In this document: positions 11,256 to 20,522 of the stretch, piece by piece
Numbering within the stretch: position 1 is the first letter of the stretch
How the letters are laid out: each line of letters begins with the position of its first letter
Source of the DNA: Dyella telluris
GTDB taxonomy: Bacteria > Pseudomonadota > Gammaproteobacteria > Xanthomonadales > Rhodanobacteraceae
Direction: 5' to 3'
Assembly (NCBI RefSeq): GCF_014297575.1
Contig: NZ_CP060412.1
Coordinates: 4,216,001 to 4,280,000, forward strand
Length of the DNA stretch: 64,000 nucleotides
Translations under genes and position numbers: made by a program
The notes under the pieces: model-generated
The model's input: the letters and a program-made list of their open reading frames with translations, nothing else
The model's database searches: none
What the model was told of the DNA's origin: nothing

Positions 11256-12337
11256 AGCGGGTCAAGGTATTGCTGTTTTCCAGGTACTCACGACGCGGCC
11301 CCAGTTCACGGCTGCGCAGCCTGCAATACCTGCCATTGCTGGAAGAGCAGGGCATTGATGTGCAGGTACAGGCCTTGTTTCCGGATGCCTATCTCGAATC
11401 GCTCTACGAGGGAAAAGGCAAGTCGGCTCGCTACAAGGGTCTGCTGTACGGCGGAAAGCGCATGATGCAGCTGCTGCGCGAGGACGATTTCGACCTGACC
11501 TGGATCGAGGGCGAGTTGTTTCCCTACCTGCCCAGCTGGATCGAAGCAGCGTTGCTCCGCTCCAACCGGCCCTACGTGGTCGACTATGACGATGCGCTGT
11601 TCCACCGCTACGACCTCTCGTCGAGTGCGCTGGTCAGGCGATTGCTGGGCCGAAAAATTGACGAGGTCATGCGCAGGGCCTACTGCGTGGTGGCCGGGAA
11701 TGGCTATCTGGCTGATCGCGCCGCGAGTGCCGGGGCAACCCGTATCGAGATCATCCCCACCGTGGTGGATGACGATCGCTACAACGTCACTCCTCACGAC
11801 GGGAACCGGCAGCCCGTGATCGGCTGGATCGGCTCCCCGGCTACTGAGGACTACGTGCTGGAGTACGGCGAACTGCTTGAAAAGGTGTGCCTCGCCAACC
11901 AGGCGCGGCTGTTGCTGGTCGGTGCCAAGGACGACGCGGCCGGGCATTTCACCGAGATCAAGCCCGAAGTGATGGCATGGTCGGAGGACACCGAGGCCGA
12001 CGCCATTGCCCGCATGGACATCGGCATCATGCCGTTGCGCGACAGCCCGTGGGAGCGCGGCAAGTGCGGCTACAAGATCGTGCAGTACATGGCCTGCGGA
12101 TTGCCGGTGGTGGCTTCTTCGGTGGGGGCGAACATCGACATCGTGGACCATGGCCAGAACGGTTTCCTCGCCTCGGACGAGGTGGAGTGGCGAGACGGCC
12201 TGCAGCGCCTTATCGACGATCCACGCCTGCGCCATCGCATGGGGCGGGCCGGGCGCCGACGCGTCGAGGATCACTACAGCATCCGGCAGCAGGCCCCCCG
12301 GCTTGCCGCCGTGCTGCGTACCGCGGGGGGCTGCTGA
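11252..12337 (+). CDS. GT4-family glycosyltransferase
   Basis: 361 residues, GT-B fold. The N-terminus KVLLFSRYSRRGPSSRLRSLQYLPLLEEQGI is shared by glycosyltransferases of exopolysaccharide clusters. The C-terminal domain has GWIGSPATEDY and the nucleotide-sugar site KCGYKIVQYMACGLPVVASSVG. ATGA overlap with wzy upstream and TGATG overlap with the amidotransferase downstream show tight translational coupling. The sugar donor is unknown. Confidence 0.88.
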   Translation: MKRVKVLLFSRYSRRGPSSRLRSLQYLPLLEEQGIDVQVQALFPDAYLESLYEGKGKSARYKGLLYGGKRMMQLLREDDFDLTWIEGELFPYLPSWIEAALLRSNRPYVVDYDDALFHRYDLSSSALVRRLLGRKIDEVMRRAYCVVAGNGYLADRAASAGATRIEIIPTVVDDDRYNVTPHDGNRQPVIGWIGSPATEDYVLEYGELLEKVCLANQARLLLVGAKDDAAGHFTEIKPEVMAWSEDTEADAIARMDIGIMPLRDSPWERGKCGYKIVQYMACGLPVVASSVGANIDIVDHGQNGFLASDEVEWRDGLQRLIDDPRLRHRMGRAGRRRVEDHYSIRQQAPRLAAVLRTAGGC

Positions 12338-14301
12338 TGTGTGGCATCACGGGCTTCTGGCGCATGGAAAGGGGCGGCGGCCAGGGCCTGCGCGAGCAGG
12401 TCCAGGCCATGTCGACACGACTGAAACATCGCGGGCCTGACGACTGTGGTTTCTGGTGTGACGAGGAAACCGGCATCGCGCTCGCCCAGCAGCGTCTTTC
12501 CGTGCTGGATCTGTCGGAGGCTGGGCACCAGCCCATGCCCTCGGCCTGCGGGCGATACGTGGCGGTGTTCAACGGGGAGATATACAACCACGTCGACCTG
12601 CGTGATCGTCTCGCGGGAGAGGGCGTGGCGGTGGCCTGGCGCGGTCACTCCGACACCGAGACGCTGATGGCGTGCTTCGTGGCCTGGGGCGTCGAGGAAA
12701 CCTTGCGCTCGTGCGTGGGCATGTTCGCGTTCGCGCTATGGGATCGCCAGCGCCGGGAGCTCACGCTCGGGCGCGATCGCATGGGTGAGAAGCCGCTGTA
12801 CTACGGCTGGCAGGGCGATACCCTGATCTTCGGTTCGGAACTCAAGGCGCTGAAGGCGCATCCTGCGTTTCGCGCGGAGATTGATCGAGATGCGCTGGCA
12901 TTGTTTCTTCGCCACGACTGCATACCTGCACCGCATACCATCTACCGTGGCTTCCACAAGTTGCGTCCTGGCTATCTGCTCAAGGTCACCAGCGGATCGC
13001 GACGGGAGTCGCAGCAGTGGCCCTACTGGCGCTACAACGAAGCCGTGGACTCCGCATCAGCCACCCAGTTCGGTGGTACCGATCAGGAAGCGGTGGATGC
13101 ACTGGAGCATCGCCTCGGCGACAGCATCAGCACGCAGTTGCTTTCCGACGTGCCCCTCGGAGCCTTCCTGAGCGGTGGCATCGACAGCAGCACCGTGGTG
13201 GCGCTGATGCAGGCGCGCAGCAGACGGCCGGTCAAGACCTTCACGATTGGGTTTGCCGAGGACGGTTACGACGAAGCCGCACATGCGCGCGCGGTGGCGG
13301 CGCACCTGGGCACCGAGCACACCGAGTTGTATGTCAGCCCGGACGACGCGCTTTCGGTGATTCCGAAGCTGCCTTCCATTTTCTGCGAGCCATTCGCGGA
13401 CAGCTCGCAGATTCCCACCTACCTGATCAGCCAGCTGGCACGTCAAAGCGTGACGGTGGCACTCAGTGGCGATGGTGGCGACGAACTTTTCGGCGGGTAT
13501 AACCGCTATCTCGCCGCCCGCACCACCTGGGGGCGCATGCAGCATCTTCCGCTGCCGGCACGTCGTGCCCTGGCCGGTGCGCTTCGCGCCGTGACGCCCG
13601 GAGCGTGGGACAACATCATGGAACGGGTCAAGCCGCTGCTGCCGCGCAAGTGGCATCTCGCCCGCGCGGGCGAGAAGGCGCACAAGTTGTCCGAGGTGTT
13701 GACCTTGTCATCCGGGCAGGACTATCTGCTCAACCTGGCCAGCTGCTGGAAGGATCCCGCATCCATCGTGGTGGGCGCGCGCGAACCCGCCACCGTGCTG
13801 ACCGATCCGGCGGCGTGGCCGCGCATCGACGACCTGGCGCAGTGGATGATGGCGATGGATGCGCTGAGTTATCTGCCGGACGACATCCTGGTGAAGGTCG
13901 ATCGCTCGGCCATGGCCAACAGCCTTGAGACCCGCGTGCCGATGCTGGATCACCGCGTGGTGGAGTTCGCTTTGCGTATGCCGCTGGATCTGAAGATCCG
14001 CGACGGGCAGGGCAAGTGGATTCTCCGGCAAGTGCTGCACCGTTACGTGCCGAAAGAACTGATCGAACGACCCAAGATGGGTTTCGCCTTGCCTGTGGAT
14101 CAATGGCTGCGCGGTCCACTGCGCGAATGGGCCGAGGCATTGCTGAGTGAAAAGCGGTTGCGCGAGGAGGGATTCTTTGACCCCGCGCCGATCCGCCGTA
14201 CGTGGAAGGAACACCTGAGCGGCCGACGCAACTGGCAACGCCAGTTGTGGACCGTGCTCATGTTCCAGGGATGGCTTGAGGAAAACCAGGGGGCATCGTG
14301 A
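12337..14301 (+). CDS. AsnB-type glutamine amidotransferase of the polysaccharide locus
   Basis: 654 residues. An N-terminal Ntn glutaminase domain with catalytic Cys2 (MCGITGFW) has the RHRGPDD-type loop as LKHRGPDDCGFW. The C-terminal synthetase domain has the pyrophosphate loop SGGIDSS at residues 279-285. This is the WbpS/exosortase-type AsnB subfamily found in surface-glycan clusters, longer than metabolic AsnB (about 555 residues; a separate copy lies at 27913). Known members are thought to amidate sugar carboxylates to uronamides. With WbpB/D/E making a uronic acid upstream, amidation of that acid is the likely job; this is an inference. Confidence 0.87.
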   Translation: MCGITGFWRMERGGGQGLREQVQAMSTRLKHRGPDDCGFWCDEETGIALAQQRLSVLDLSEAGHQPMPSACGRYVAVFNGEIYNHVDLRDRLAGEGVAVAWRGHSDTETLMACFVAWGVEETLRSCVGMFAFALWDRQRRELTLGRDRMGEKPLYYGWQGDTLIFGSELKALKAHPAFRAEIDRDALALFLRHDCIPAPHTIYRGFHKLRPGYLLKVTSGSRRESQQWPYWRYNEAVDSASATQFGGTDQEAVDALEHRLGDSISTQLLSDVPLGAFLSGGIDSSTVVALMQARSRRPVKTFTIGFAEDGYDEAAHARAVAAHLGTEHTELYVSPDDALSVIPKLPSIFCEPFADSSQIPTYLISQLARQSVTVALSGDGGDELFGGYNRYLAARTTWGRMQHLPLPARRALAGALRAVTPGAWDNIMERVKPLLPRKWHLARAGEKAHKLSEVLTLSSGQDYLLNLASCWKDPASIVVGAREPATVLTDPAAWPRIDDLAQWMMAMDALSYLPDDILVKVDRSAMANSLETRVPMLDHRVVEFALRMPLDLKIRDGQGKWILRQVLHRYVPKELIERPKMGFALPVDQWLRGPLREWAEALLSEKRLREEGFFDPAPIRRTWKEHLSGRRNWQRQLWTVLMFQGWLEENQGAS

Positions 14302-14385
14302 CAGTGGCCGGTTCATCGCATGGCGACATCCATGGCTGGCCATTGCCTTCAACAGCGCGTCGAAGACGGCGCGTGAGGTGCATCC

Positions 14386-15546
14386 ATGAAAGCCGTTCTG
14401 TTCGCCAACACCGACTGGTACCTCTATAACTTTCGACGAAGCCTGGCCATGTCCCTGCTCAGGGCGGGCTACGACGTGTTGCTGATTTCGCCGGACGGGC
14501 CCTATGGTCCGCGCCTGCGCGAGCTTGGCCTGCGCTGGGAACCGCTGCCGATGGAGCGGCGCAGCCTCAACGTACTGCGCGAAAGCGCGTTGCTGTTGCA
14601 TCTGGTTCGCATGCTGCGGCGCGAACAGCCCGACGTGGTCCATGGGTTCACCATCAAGTGCGCCGTGTATGGCTCGCTTGCCGCGAAGATGGCGGGCATA
14701 CCCGCTCGCATCAATGCAGTGGCAGGCATGGGGTACGTGTTCACCAGCGACCAGCTCAAGGCGCGCCTGCTGCGCCCGGTGGTGCGCGGCCTGCTGAAGC
14801 TCGCCCTGGGCGGGGAGCAGGGGCGCTTGATACTGCAGAATTCCGATGATGTGAAACTGTTCCGGCAGGCTGCGCTGGTCGAGCCTGCCCATATCCGCCT
14901 CATCCGCGGCTCGGGTGTGGACTGCGGGAAGTTTGCCGGCAACTCGCCCCGAAAGAACCGCGAGGGCGCCACGCGCATCCTGCTGGCCAGCCGCATGCTG
15001 TGGGACAAGGGCATCGGCGAATACATCGCCGCACTGCGTCTGCTTCGAAACCGGGGCTATACCGTGCAGGCCATGCTGGCCGGAACGCCGGATCCGGGTA
15101 ACCCGGCGGCCATTCCCGAACAGACCTTGCGCGAATGGGTGGACGAGGGAACCGTGACCTGGCTGGGCCACGTGGACGACATGAATGCCTTGTTGGCTTC
15201 GGTGGATATCGTGGTGTTGCCGAGTTATCGCGAGGGCCTGCCACGAACTCTGGTCGAGGCGGCGGCCTGCGCGCTGCCATTGATCACGACAGACGTTCCC
15301 GGTTGCCGCGAAGTCGTTGCCGATGGCGTTGACGGCTTGCTTGTGCCAGTGCGCAGCGTGGAGCCGCTTGCGCAGGCCATGCGTCAGTTGCTGGACGATC
15401 CCGCCCTGGCGCGACGGCTGGGAGAGGCCGCGCGCACCAAGGCGCGTAACTATTTTGATGAGCGCATCGTCATCGAGCGCACGCTGGGCGTTTACGCCGA
15501 ACTGTGCGGCCCTGGCCAGGAAGCCAGGCAGAGGCGCTACGGCTGA
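14386..15546 (+). CDS. GT4-family glycosyltransferase (PglA/WbpH-like)
   Basis: 386 residues. The N-terminus MKAVLFANTDWYLYNFRRSLA followed by LLISPDGPYGPRLRELG is typical of PglA/WbpH-like alpha-N-acetylhexosaminyl transferases. The catalytic domain has VDIVVLPSYREGLPRTLVEA with the E-x7-E pair, then PLITTDVPGCREVV. The start at 14386 follows an 84-bp gap after the amidotransferase. It probably adds an N-acetylated amino sugar near the reducing end of the repeat unit; the donor assignment is inference from family resemblance. Confidence 0.88.
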   Translation: MKAVLFANTDWYLYNFRRSLAMSLLRAGYDVLLISPDGPYGPRLRELGLRWEPLPMERRSLNVLRESALLLHLVRMLRREQPDVVHGFTIKCAVYGSLAAKMAGIPARINAVAGMGYVFTSDQLKARLLRPVVRGLLKLALGGEQGRLILQNSDDVKLFRQAALVEPAHIRLIRGSGVDCGKFAGNSPRKNREGATRILLASRMLWDKGIGEYIAALRLLRNRGYTVQAMLAGTPDPGNPAAIPEQTLREWVDEGTVTWLGHVDDMNALLASVDIVVLPSYREGLPRTLVEAAACALPLITTDVPGCREVVADGVDGLLVPVRSVEPLAQAMRQLLDDPALARRLGEAARTKARNYFDERIVIERTLGVYAELCGPGQEARQRRYG

Positions 15547-15632
15547 CCTGCGCTATCCCCTGTGATCCCACTGTCGCCAAGGCTCGAACGCCTGCACTGA
15601 CCCCCTGGACCGCCCACCATCGGAGCAATGCC

Positions 15633-17063
15633 ATGTCGCCTTCCACGAAGGTCGTGAACGTACTGGACTTCATCCCCAAGCCCGAGCAAGCCGCCATACG
15701 CAAGGGCACAAGCACCTACGACTGCACCAGGGATATCCAGTCGGCCATCAACGCGGGTTCCCGCGTGTACATTCCCGCCGGAATCTACCCGGTCACGCAG
15801 CTCAACCTGAAGTCCGACTTCGAAATGTACGGCGACGGTGCAACCACCGAACTGCGCGCCTTCGACAAGTCGCTGGCCTGCGAATTCATGCTGGTCACCT
15901 ACATCCGGGATGGCGGCACTACCAACCCGGCCGACAACATGCGCAACATCCATCTGCACGATTTCAAGCTTGAAGGCCGCGTGGACGAGTTCGGTTACTC
16001 GCAGTACTACTACCTGCTGGCGGTCAATGCGACGTCCGACCTGACGGTGGAGCGGGTCGTGTTCCGTGGCTTCCGGGGCGACGGCATGTATGTCGGATCG
16101 GGCACGTTGAAGTCGACGGAACGCCACAACCAGCGCGTGGTCGTGCGCGGCTGCATGTTCGATGGCGTGGTGAGGGACAACCGCAACGGTCTGTCCATCA
16201 TCGACTGCGATCACCTGCTGGTGGACGACTGCATTTTCCAGAACATCGGAAATGCCCAGCTGTCGCACTCGGTGGGCGGCATCGACTTCGAGCCGGACCA
16301 CGACTGGAGCATCTACCGCGATGTGCTCATCACCCGCTGCAAGTTCATCGATATCAGCAGCACCAACACCGCGGGCATCACTTTCTTCAATGGCCATCAG
16401 AAAAACGACAACATCCATAACTGGGTGGTGGTCGATTGCCAGTTCGAGAACTGCTATTGGGGTATTGATACATCCGCCAAGGCGAAGACGGTCGACAGCA
16501 CGCCGGACTTTCTTACGGTGCTGAACTGTCGCTTCTACAACTCGGTGCGCTGGGATATCTCGGTGGGCGGCCTGAGTCGCGCGCAGGTCAGTGGCTGCAC
16601 CTTTGCACGGACACCGGGTTCAGGGCCCGGCGGTGACGCCATTCGGTTGGGCGCGATCGCCTCCAAGACCAGCCGAAATGCTGTCCTTCCCGTCATTACA
16701 GGCAATCAATTCCAGGGCATTCGCCCGCAGATGGGAGCTATTGGTGTGCTGGGTGCGACTGGGCTGGTGTGCGCCGGTAATACCTTCATCGACATCTATG
16801 GTTCCTGCATTGCTTTTTCGCAGGATTCATCGCCCGATGGCCAAAGGAAGATCGACAGCGTGGTCATCTCCGGCAATGTCGCCAAACTGAGTTCCGTGGC
16901 AATGAGCAAGGCCGTGCCCATGACCTTCATGAGCACCAACGAGGACATGCGAACCACGAAGGGCGATCTGTCGCTGCAGAAGTCGTTCGAATACGACAAC
17001 GACACCAACGGATTGCATAAAACCGCTGCCGGCGCCCTGATCAAGTTCGTGGGGGCCGGCTAA
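15633..17063 (+). CDS. Right-handed beta-helix (pectate-lyase-3 fold) protein without signal peptide
   Basis: 476 residues; start chosen for the GGAG Shine-Dalgarno about seven bases upstream. The N-terminus VVNVLDFIPKPEQ followed by DIQSAINAGSRVYIPAGIYPV matches the entry of pectate-lyase-3/tailspike-type beta-helices. Repeated coil-like strands follow (for example VERVVFRGFRGDGMYVGSG and LITRCKFIDISSTNTAGITF). There is no signal peptide or membrane segment. Proteins of this fold in glycan loci may cleave, epimerise or bind the polymer, but no catalytic set can be assigned here. It ends 17 bp from the convergent WecA-like gene. Confidence 0.75.
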   Translation: MSPSTKVVNVLDFIPKPEQAAIRKGTSTYDCTRDIQSAINAGSRVYIPAGIYPVTQLNLKSDFEMYGDGATTELRAFDKSLACEFMLVTYIRDGGTTNPADNMRNIHLHDFKLEGRVDEFGYSQYYYLLAVNATSDLTVERVVFRGFRGDGMYVGSGTLKSTERHNQRVVVRGCMFDGVVRDNRNGLSIIDCDHLLVDDCIFQNIGNAQLSHSVGGIDFEPDHDWSIYRDVLITRCKFIDISSTNTAGITFFNGHQKNDNIHNWVVVDCQFENCYWGIDTSAKAKTVDSTPDFLTVLNCRFYNSVRWDISVGGLSRAQVSGCTFARTPGSGPGGDAIRLGAIASKTSRNAVLPVITGNQFQGIRPQMGAIGVLGATGLVCAGNTFIDIYGSCIAFSQDSSPDGQRKIDSVVISGNVAKLSSVAMSKAVPMTFMSTNEDMRTTKGDLSLQKSFEYDNDTNGLHKTAAGALIKFVGAG

Positions 17064-17068
17064 GCGAT

Positions 17069-17099
17069 GACCACCACGGTTCATCGCACCGTGGTGGTC
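17069..17099. terminator. Hairpin at convergent gene ends
   Basis: A perfect 12-bp inverted repeat (GACCACCACGGT, seven-base loop, ACCGTGGTGGTC) lies between the stop of the beta-helix gene and the last codons of the convergent WecA-like gene. There is no T-run on either side, so termination would be weak or Rho-assisted. It partly overlaps coding sequence of the minus gene. Confidence 0.5.
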
Positions 17100-18301
17100 G
17101 ATTCGCGCGCCGTTCCCAGCGCACGGGAAGGGCGCTCCGGGGGCGCCGCTACCTGCTCGCGGTGTGCCGCGTTAATGGGGGGCTGACTGGTATTGGCGGC
17201 AGGGCGGGTGGCGGCACGAACGCCCCGGGGGATGCTCGCGGGCTGAGCACGCAGGTCTTTCTCGTGCTGAGCCGCCTCCTGCTTGAGCCACGCGCGCGTC
17301 GTGAAAAGACCGTAGGCAAACATCAGCACGATGAACGTAGCAAGGCGGGCACCGGGCGAGGGAACCCGGTCGCGCAGCGTGGCGCCGACGAAGGCGATGG
17401 ACACCGCGATGGCGATAAGCACGACCAGCGTGGAGCGGGGCCCCAGCCCGGCACGCATCAGGATGTGGTGAATATGGCCGCGATCCGGCTTGAAGGGTGA
17501 TTTCCCCTGGCTCATGCGGCGACACATGACCGAGAGTGTGTCGCACACGGGAAGCCCCACGCACCACAGCACGTCGACCGGGGAAAGGTTGGACTCCGGC
17601 ACCTGGCTCATGCGGATCAGGGTCCAGGCAAGCAGGTAGCCGATCAGCATGCTGCCGGCGTCGCCAAGGAAGATCTTGTTGCCCATCACGCCGAGGTTGG
17701 CCAGCAGGTAGGGCAGCGATGCCATGGCGAGCAGGATGAGCAAGACCAGCGAGCTGCGCAGCGTCGAGGTGCCGACGAACATCGCGATCGCGGCGATGGA
17801 GACCAGTGCCAGGCTGCCGGCGAGGCCATCGATGCCATCCATCATGTTGAACGCGTTGACCAAACCGATGATGGCGATGATGGTCACGGGTGGTCCCAGC
17901 CATTCCAGCTCGATGTCATGGCCGAACAGGGTGCCCAGGGTGTGGATGTAGACGCCCGAGACGGCGATGACCGTGACTACGGACGCAGCCTGGATGAACA
18001 GCCTGCCTCTGACACTGAGGTCGAAGCGGTCGTCCAGCGCACCGATGAAGGTGAGGAGCGCCGCCGTGCTGATGATCGATTTCTCGAACCAGTGGAATTG
18101 CCCGTAACAGGCCGCCCCGACGGTGACGCCCATGAAGATGGCGAGGCCACCGACCAGCGGTATTTTCCCCACGTGTTGCTTGCGCTTGCTCGGATGGTCG
18201 ACCAGGCCGAACAGCACGGCATAGCGACGCAGTACCACGATGGCTATCGCCGAGGTACAGGTGGCAAGCAGACAATCAACGAGAATACGAGGCTCCTGCA
18301 C
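17081..18301 (-). CDS. wecA: WecA/TagO-like undecaprenyl-phosphate sugar-1-phosphate transferase
   Basis: 406 residues, MraY/WecA family with about ten membrane segments. Signature motifs are HVGKIPLVGG, GALDDRFDLSVRGR (Mg/substrate aspartates), NAFNMMDGIDGLAG, FLGDAGSMLIGYLLAW, and the cytoplasmic loop KPDRGHIHHILMRAGL with the HIHH motif. It starts repeat-unit synthesis by placing HexNAc-1-P on undecaprenyl phosphate. A GTG start at 18301 preceded by GGAGG is preferred over the GTG at 18343. Unusual is a roughly 70-residue Ala/Pro/Arg-rich cytoplasmic tail after the last membrane segment. It lies on the opposite strand to the transferases, downstream of wza. Confidence 0.9.
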   Translation of the reverse strand: MQEPRILVDCLLATCTSAIAIVVLRRYAVLFGLVDHPSKRKQHVGKIPLVGGLAIFMGVTVGAACYGQFHWFEKSIISTAALLTFIGALDDRFDLSVRGRLFIQAASVVTVIAVSGVYIHTLGTLFGHDIELEWLGPPVTIIAIIGLVNAFNMMDGIDGLAGSLALVSIAAIAMFVGTSTLRSSLVLLILLAMASLPYLLANLGVMGNKIFLGDAGSMLIGYLLAWTLIRMSQVPESNLSPVDVLWCVGLPVCDTLSVMCRRMSQGKSPFKPDRGHIHHILMRAGLGPRSTLVVLIAIAVSIAFVGATLRDRVPSPGARLATFIVLMFAYGLFTTRAWLKQEAAQHEKDLRAQPASIPRGVRAATRPAANTSQPPINAAHREQVAAPPERPSRALGTARESTTTVR

Positions 18302-18662
18302 GGCATTTCCTCCGCGGTGTTGCATGAGCCCCCTGATTTGCACGACCCCGCCCGAAACGCGTTCAGGTGGTTGATGGAGTCGCTTGGTGCTTTCGTCCTG
18401 AAGCGGCCAGCATGGTGCTTGTCAAAGCGTCATCGGGCCGATGGTGAGAGAGCGGGCGGTCTTTGCTCTCATGTCGAACCTACCATCATTTGATGAAGCC
18501 TTTGTTGCTTCCCGAACGCGCTGTTCAGCGCAGCGTTGTTCAGGTGGCTATCCGGTACATCGCGAAGACGCATGCGCGTCTTCGCAGTGGTGATGGCGCT
18601 GGGCATCTCAGCGGAATTTGAGTATTCGCCGTGATGCCTGCGACGTTCATGAATCGAATGCG
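18302..18662. other. Gene-free stretch between wza and the WecA-like gene
   Basis: 361 bp with no supported gene on either strand. Its main feature is a perfect 10-bp hairpin at 18562-18585, listed separately. Both flanking genes read on the minus strand, so this is the 3' flank of wza and the upstream region of the transferase and may hold a promoter that I cannot identify. Confidence 0.5.
18562..18585. repeat. Perfect 10-bp inverted repeat downstream of wza
   Basis: GCGAAGACGC, four-base loop ATGC, GCGTCTTCGC. It lies about 80 bp past the wza stop on the minus strand. There is no T-tract, so it could be an RNA stability element or a Rho-type end rather than a classical terminator. Confidence 0.5.
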
Positions 18663-19766
18663 TCAGTGCGTGGCGCTGTAGTTGGCTGCCGCCGCGCTGG
18701 TGACGATGGTCGCCGAGGGAAGCAGCTGACTGATCACGCGGTTCCAACGCGTAATGCCCGCGGCACCGACGAAGACCACGTCGCCGGGCTTGACCATGAA
18801 CTCGTCGCCAAGTGCAAAAGCGGTGGGCGAGCGCGCATCAAGCTGGAACACCTTGGGTGGCGTGTTCTCGAGGTTCTTCGCGCCACGTATGACGTAAACC
18901 TCCTTGCCGCTGGAGGTGTTGGGGTTGAGCCCGCCTGCGCGACCGATGGCCTGCGTCAACGAGAGATAGGCCACCGTGCGGAAAGGCACCGGTGCGGGTC
19001 GCATCACTTCGCCCATCACGTACACCTCCTTGGTGTCGTTGTAGGGAAGGAAGATGCGGTCGCCGGCCTTCAGGTAGATGTCATTGGGAATATTCGGCAG
19101 GTTGGCGAAGGTGGAGAGGTCGATATGGTAGTCATGTCCGTCGCGACTGAGCACCAGGTCGGATACGTTGGCCTGGTCGGCATTGACCGTGGCGATGCCG
19201 ATGGCCTGCCCCAGAGTCAGCGGAACGGCTGTGACGCTTTGCGGATCCGTCTTCATGAAGGCGCCCTGCAACACGACCTTCTGGCTGTTGAAGCCAACCA
19301 CGTTGATGTCGACCTGTGGCTTTTCGATGTATTTGGCCAGCTTGGCCGTAATGTTCTGCCGAAGCTCCTCAATCGTGAGGCCGGCGACTTTGGTTGATCC
19401 GAGGTAGGGGTAGAACAGGGTTCCGTCGGAGCGGACCAGTCGGCCATTGGCCTGTGTCTGTTGCTGTACGCCGGCCGGGGACGTCAGCTCCGGGTGATCC
19501 CATACCGTGATGTAGAGCTGGTCGCCGGGACCGATTCGATAAGGCTCGGGCTTGTAGTCGAGCAAGGCCTGGGGCACGGCCGCATTCAATGAGGCGCGGT
19601 TTGCGTCGAGAAGCTGGGGGGTGATGTCCACCAACTGGATCTCGCTGCTGTCTTTTGGTGTGCCTCGAACCACGCCATCGCTTGACATGCGTTGACCAGG
19701 AGCCATGACACATCCACTGACAAGCACGACATTCACCAGGATCGGCAAGGCGAATTTGATTTTCAC
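18663..19766 (-). CDS. wza: Wza-type outer-membrane polysaccharide export lipoprotein
   Basis: 367 residues from the GTG at 19766, which has AAAAGGAG about ten bases upstream. The signal peptide ends in a lipobox VLVSGC, giving lipidated Cys19. Then comes the polysaccharide-export domain (YRIGPGDQLYITVWDHPEL), two SLBB-like beta-grasp domains (VVLQGAFMK and VYVMGEVMRPAPVPF regions) and a C-terminal segment ITRWNRVISQLLPS matching the Wza membrane-spanning helix. It should form the octameric export channel that works with the Wzc protein at the left edge of the window. It is transcribed away from galE. Confidence 0.92.
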   Translation of the reverse strand: MKIKFALPILVNVVLVSGCVMAPGQRMSSDGVVRGTPKDSSEIQLVDITPQLLDANRASLNAAVPQALLDYKPEPYRIGPGDQLYITVWDHPELTSPAGVQQQTQANGRLVRSDGTLFYPYLGSTKVAGLTIEELRQNITAKLAKYIEKPQVDINVVGFNSQKVVLQGAFMKTDPQSVTAVPLTLGQAIGIATVNADQANVSDLVLSRDGHDYHIDLSTFANLPNIPNDIYLKAGDRIFLPYNDTKEVYVMGEVMRPAPVPFRTVAYLSLTQAIGRAGGLNPNTSSGKEVYVIRGAKNLENTPPKVFQLDARSPTAFALGDEFMVKPGDVVFVGAAGITRWNRVISQLLPSATIVTSAAAANYSATH

Positions 19767-20522
19767 GGTCTGTGGACTCCTTTTGGGAAGGTACGTCGCA
19801 GAGCGGATCATTCATTGCGTTAGCGAATGAATGACGCGTCGGATCACATGTCCGTTGCGCTCAGGCTGTTGCCTGTATTTCGCCGCGATGGCGCAGGAAA
19901 ACGAGTTCATCACGTTGCGTGATCAAGCTCTTCAGGTGTCGACCCTTGGAGATGCCTTGGCGTGATCAACTTGAAAACTGGTTGTTGAGAAATGACACAC
20001 CGCACGTGAACAGGCGTTCAACCAAGCCTTGATCAATATGAATGTGGTGATCGAAATATGGGCGTCTGGACGGCTGCTGTTCATGCCATGAGCGCGCGCT
20101 CATCACATCAATGAATGTCGTCGAAACCATGATGTTCTTCATGGTTCGAAGAAAAATTTCCTTCGTCGCATTCATGAACGAAAAATCGCTACTGATAACA
20201 AGTCGCTATCGCCAACGACATCCTTGTCTTGCTGTTGGCTGTCGAAGTGGTGCGTTGCGGCGAAGCCCGTCGTGGGCTTTCGGTTGTGCTGCCGTTGTGA
20301 TTGTCGAAACCAGAATGCGCCCGAGGTTCACGTCGCGAGATCGTGTCGTTGTCGGCATCTTTCGGATGGACCTGTCAGCTGAACGAGGCATGCGTTCATC
20401 GTCGACATGCGCAGGAAGACAAGGTTGCCGGCATCGTGCTTACCGATCGGCGTCCAAGGGGTTGTTGAGGACAGGGCATCAGGTCCGCGTTGACGATCCG
20501 CACGATTGGGCGAGGAGACGGC
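19767..20522. other. 756-bp gene-free divergent region between wza and galE
   Basis: No supported gene. It is locally more AT-rich (about 20100-20210) than the rest and rich in palindromes: CATTCATT/AATGAATG at 19809-19833, ATCACG/CGTGAT at 19909-19923, and AACCATGA/TCATGGTT at 20125-20146. GATCAA occurs repeatedly between 19921 and 20036. It must hold the promoters for wza (minus) and galE (plus); the palindromes are candidate regulator sites. I could not fix a -35/-10 pair with confidence. Confidence 0.5.

Noticed and set aside
4645..14301. Lasso-peptide cluster (HprK-like kinase plus AsnB-like enzyme)
   Set aside because: No precursor peptide, no PqqD-like or transglutaminase-like protein is present; all neighbours are polysaccharide genes.
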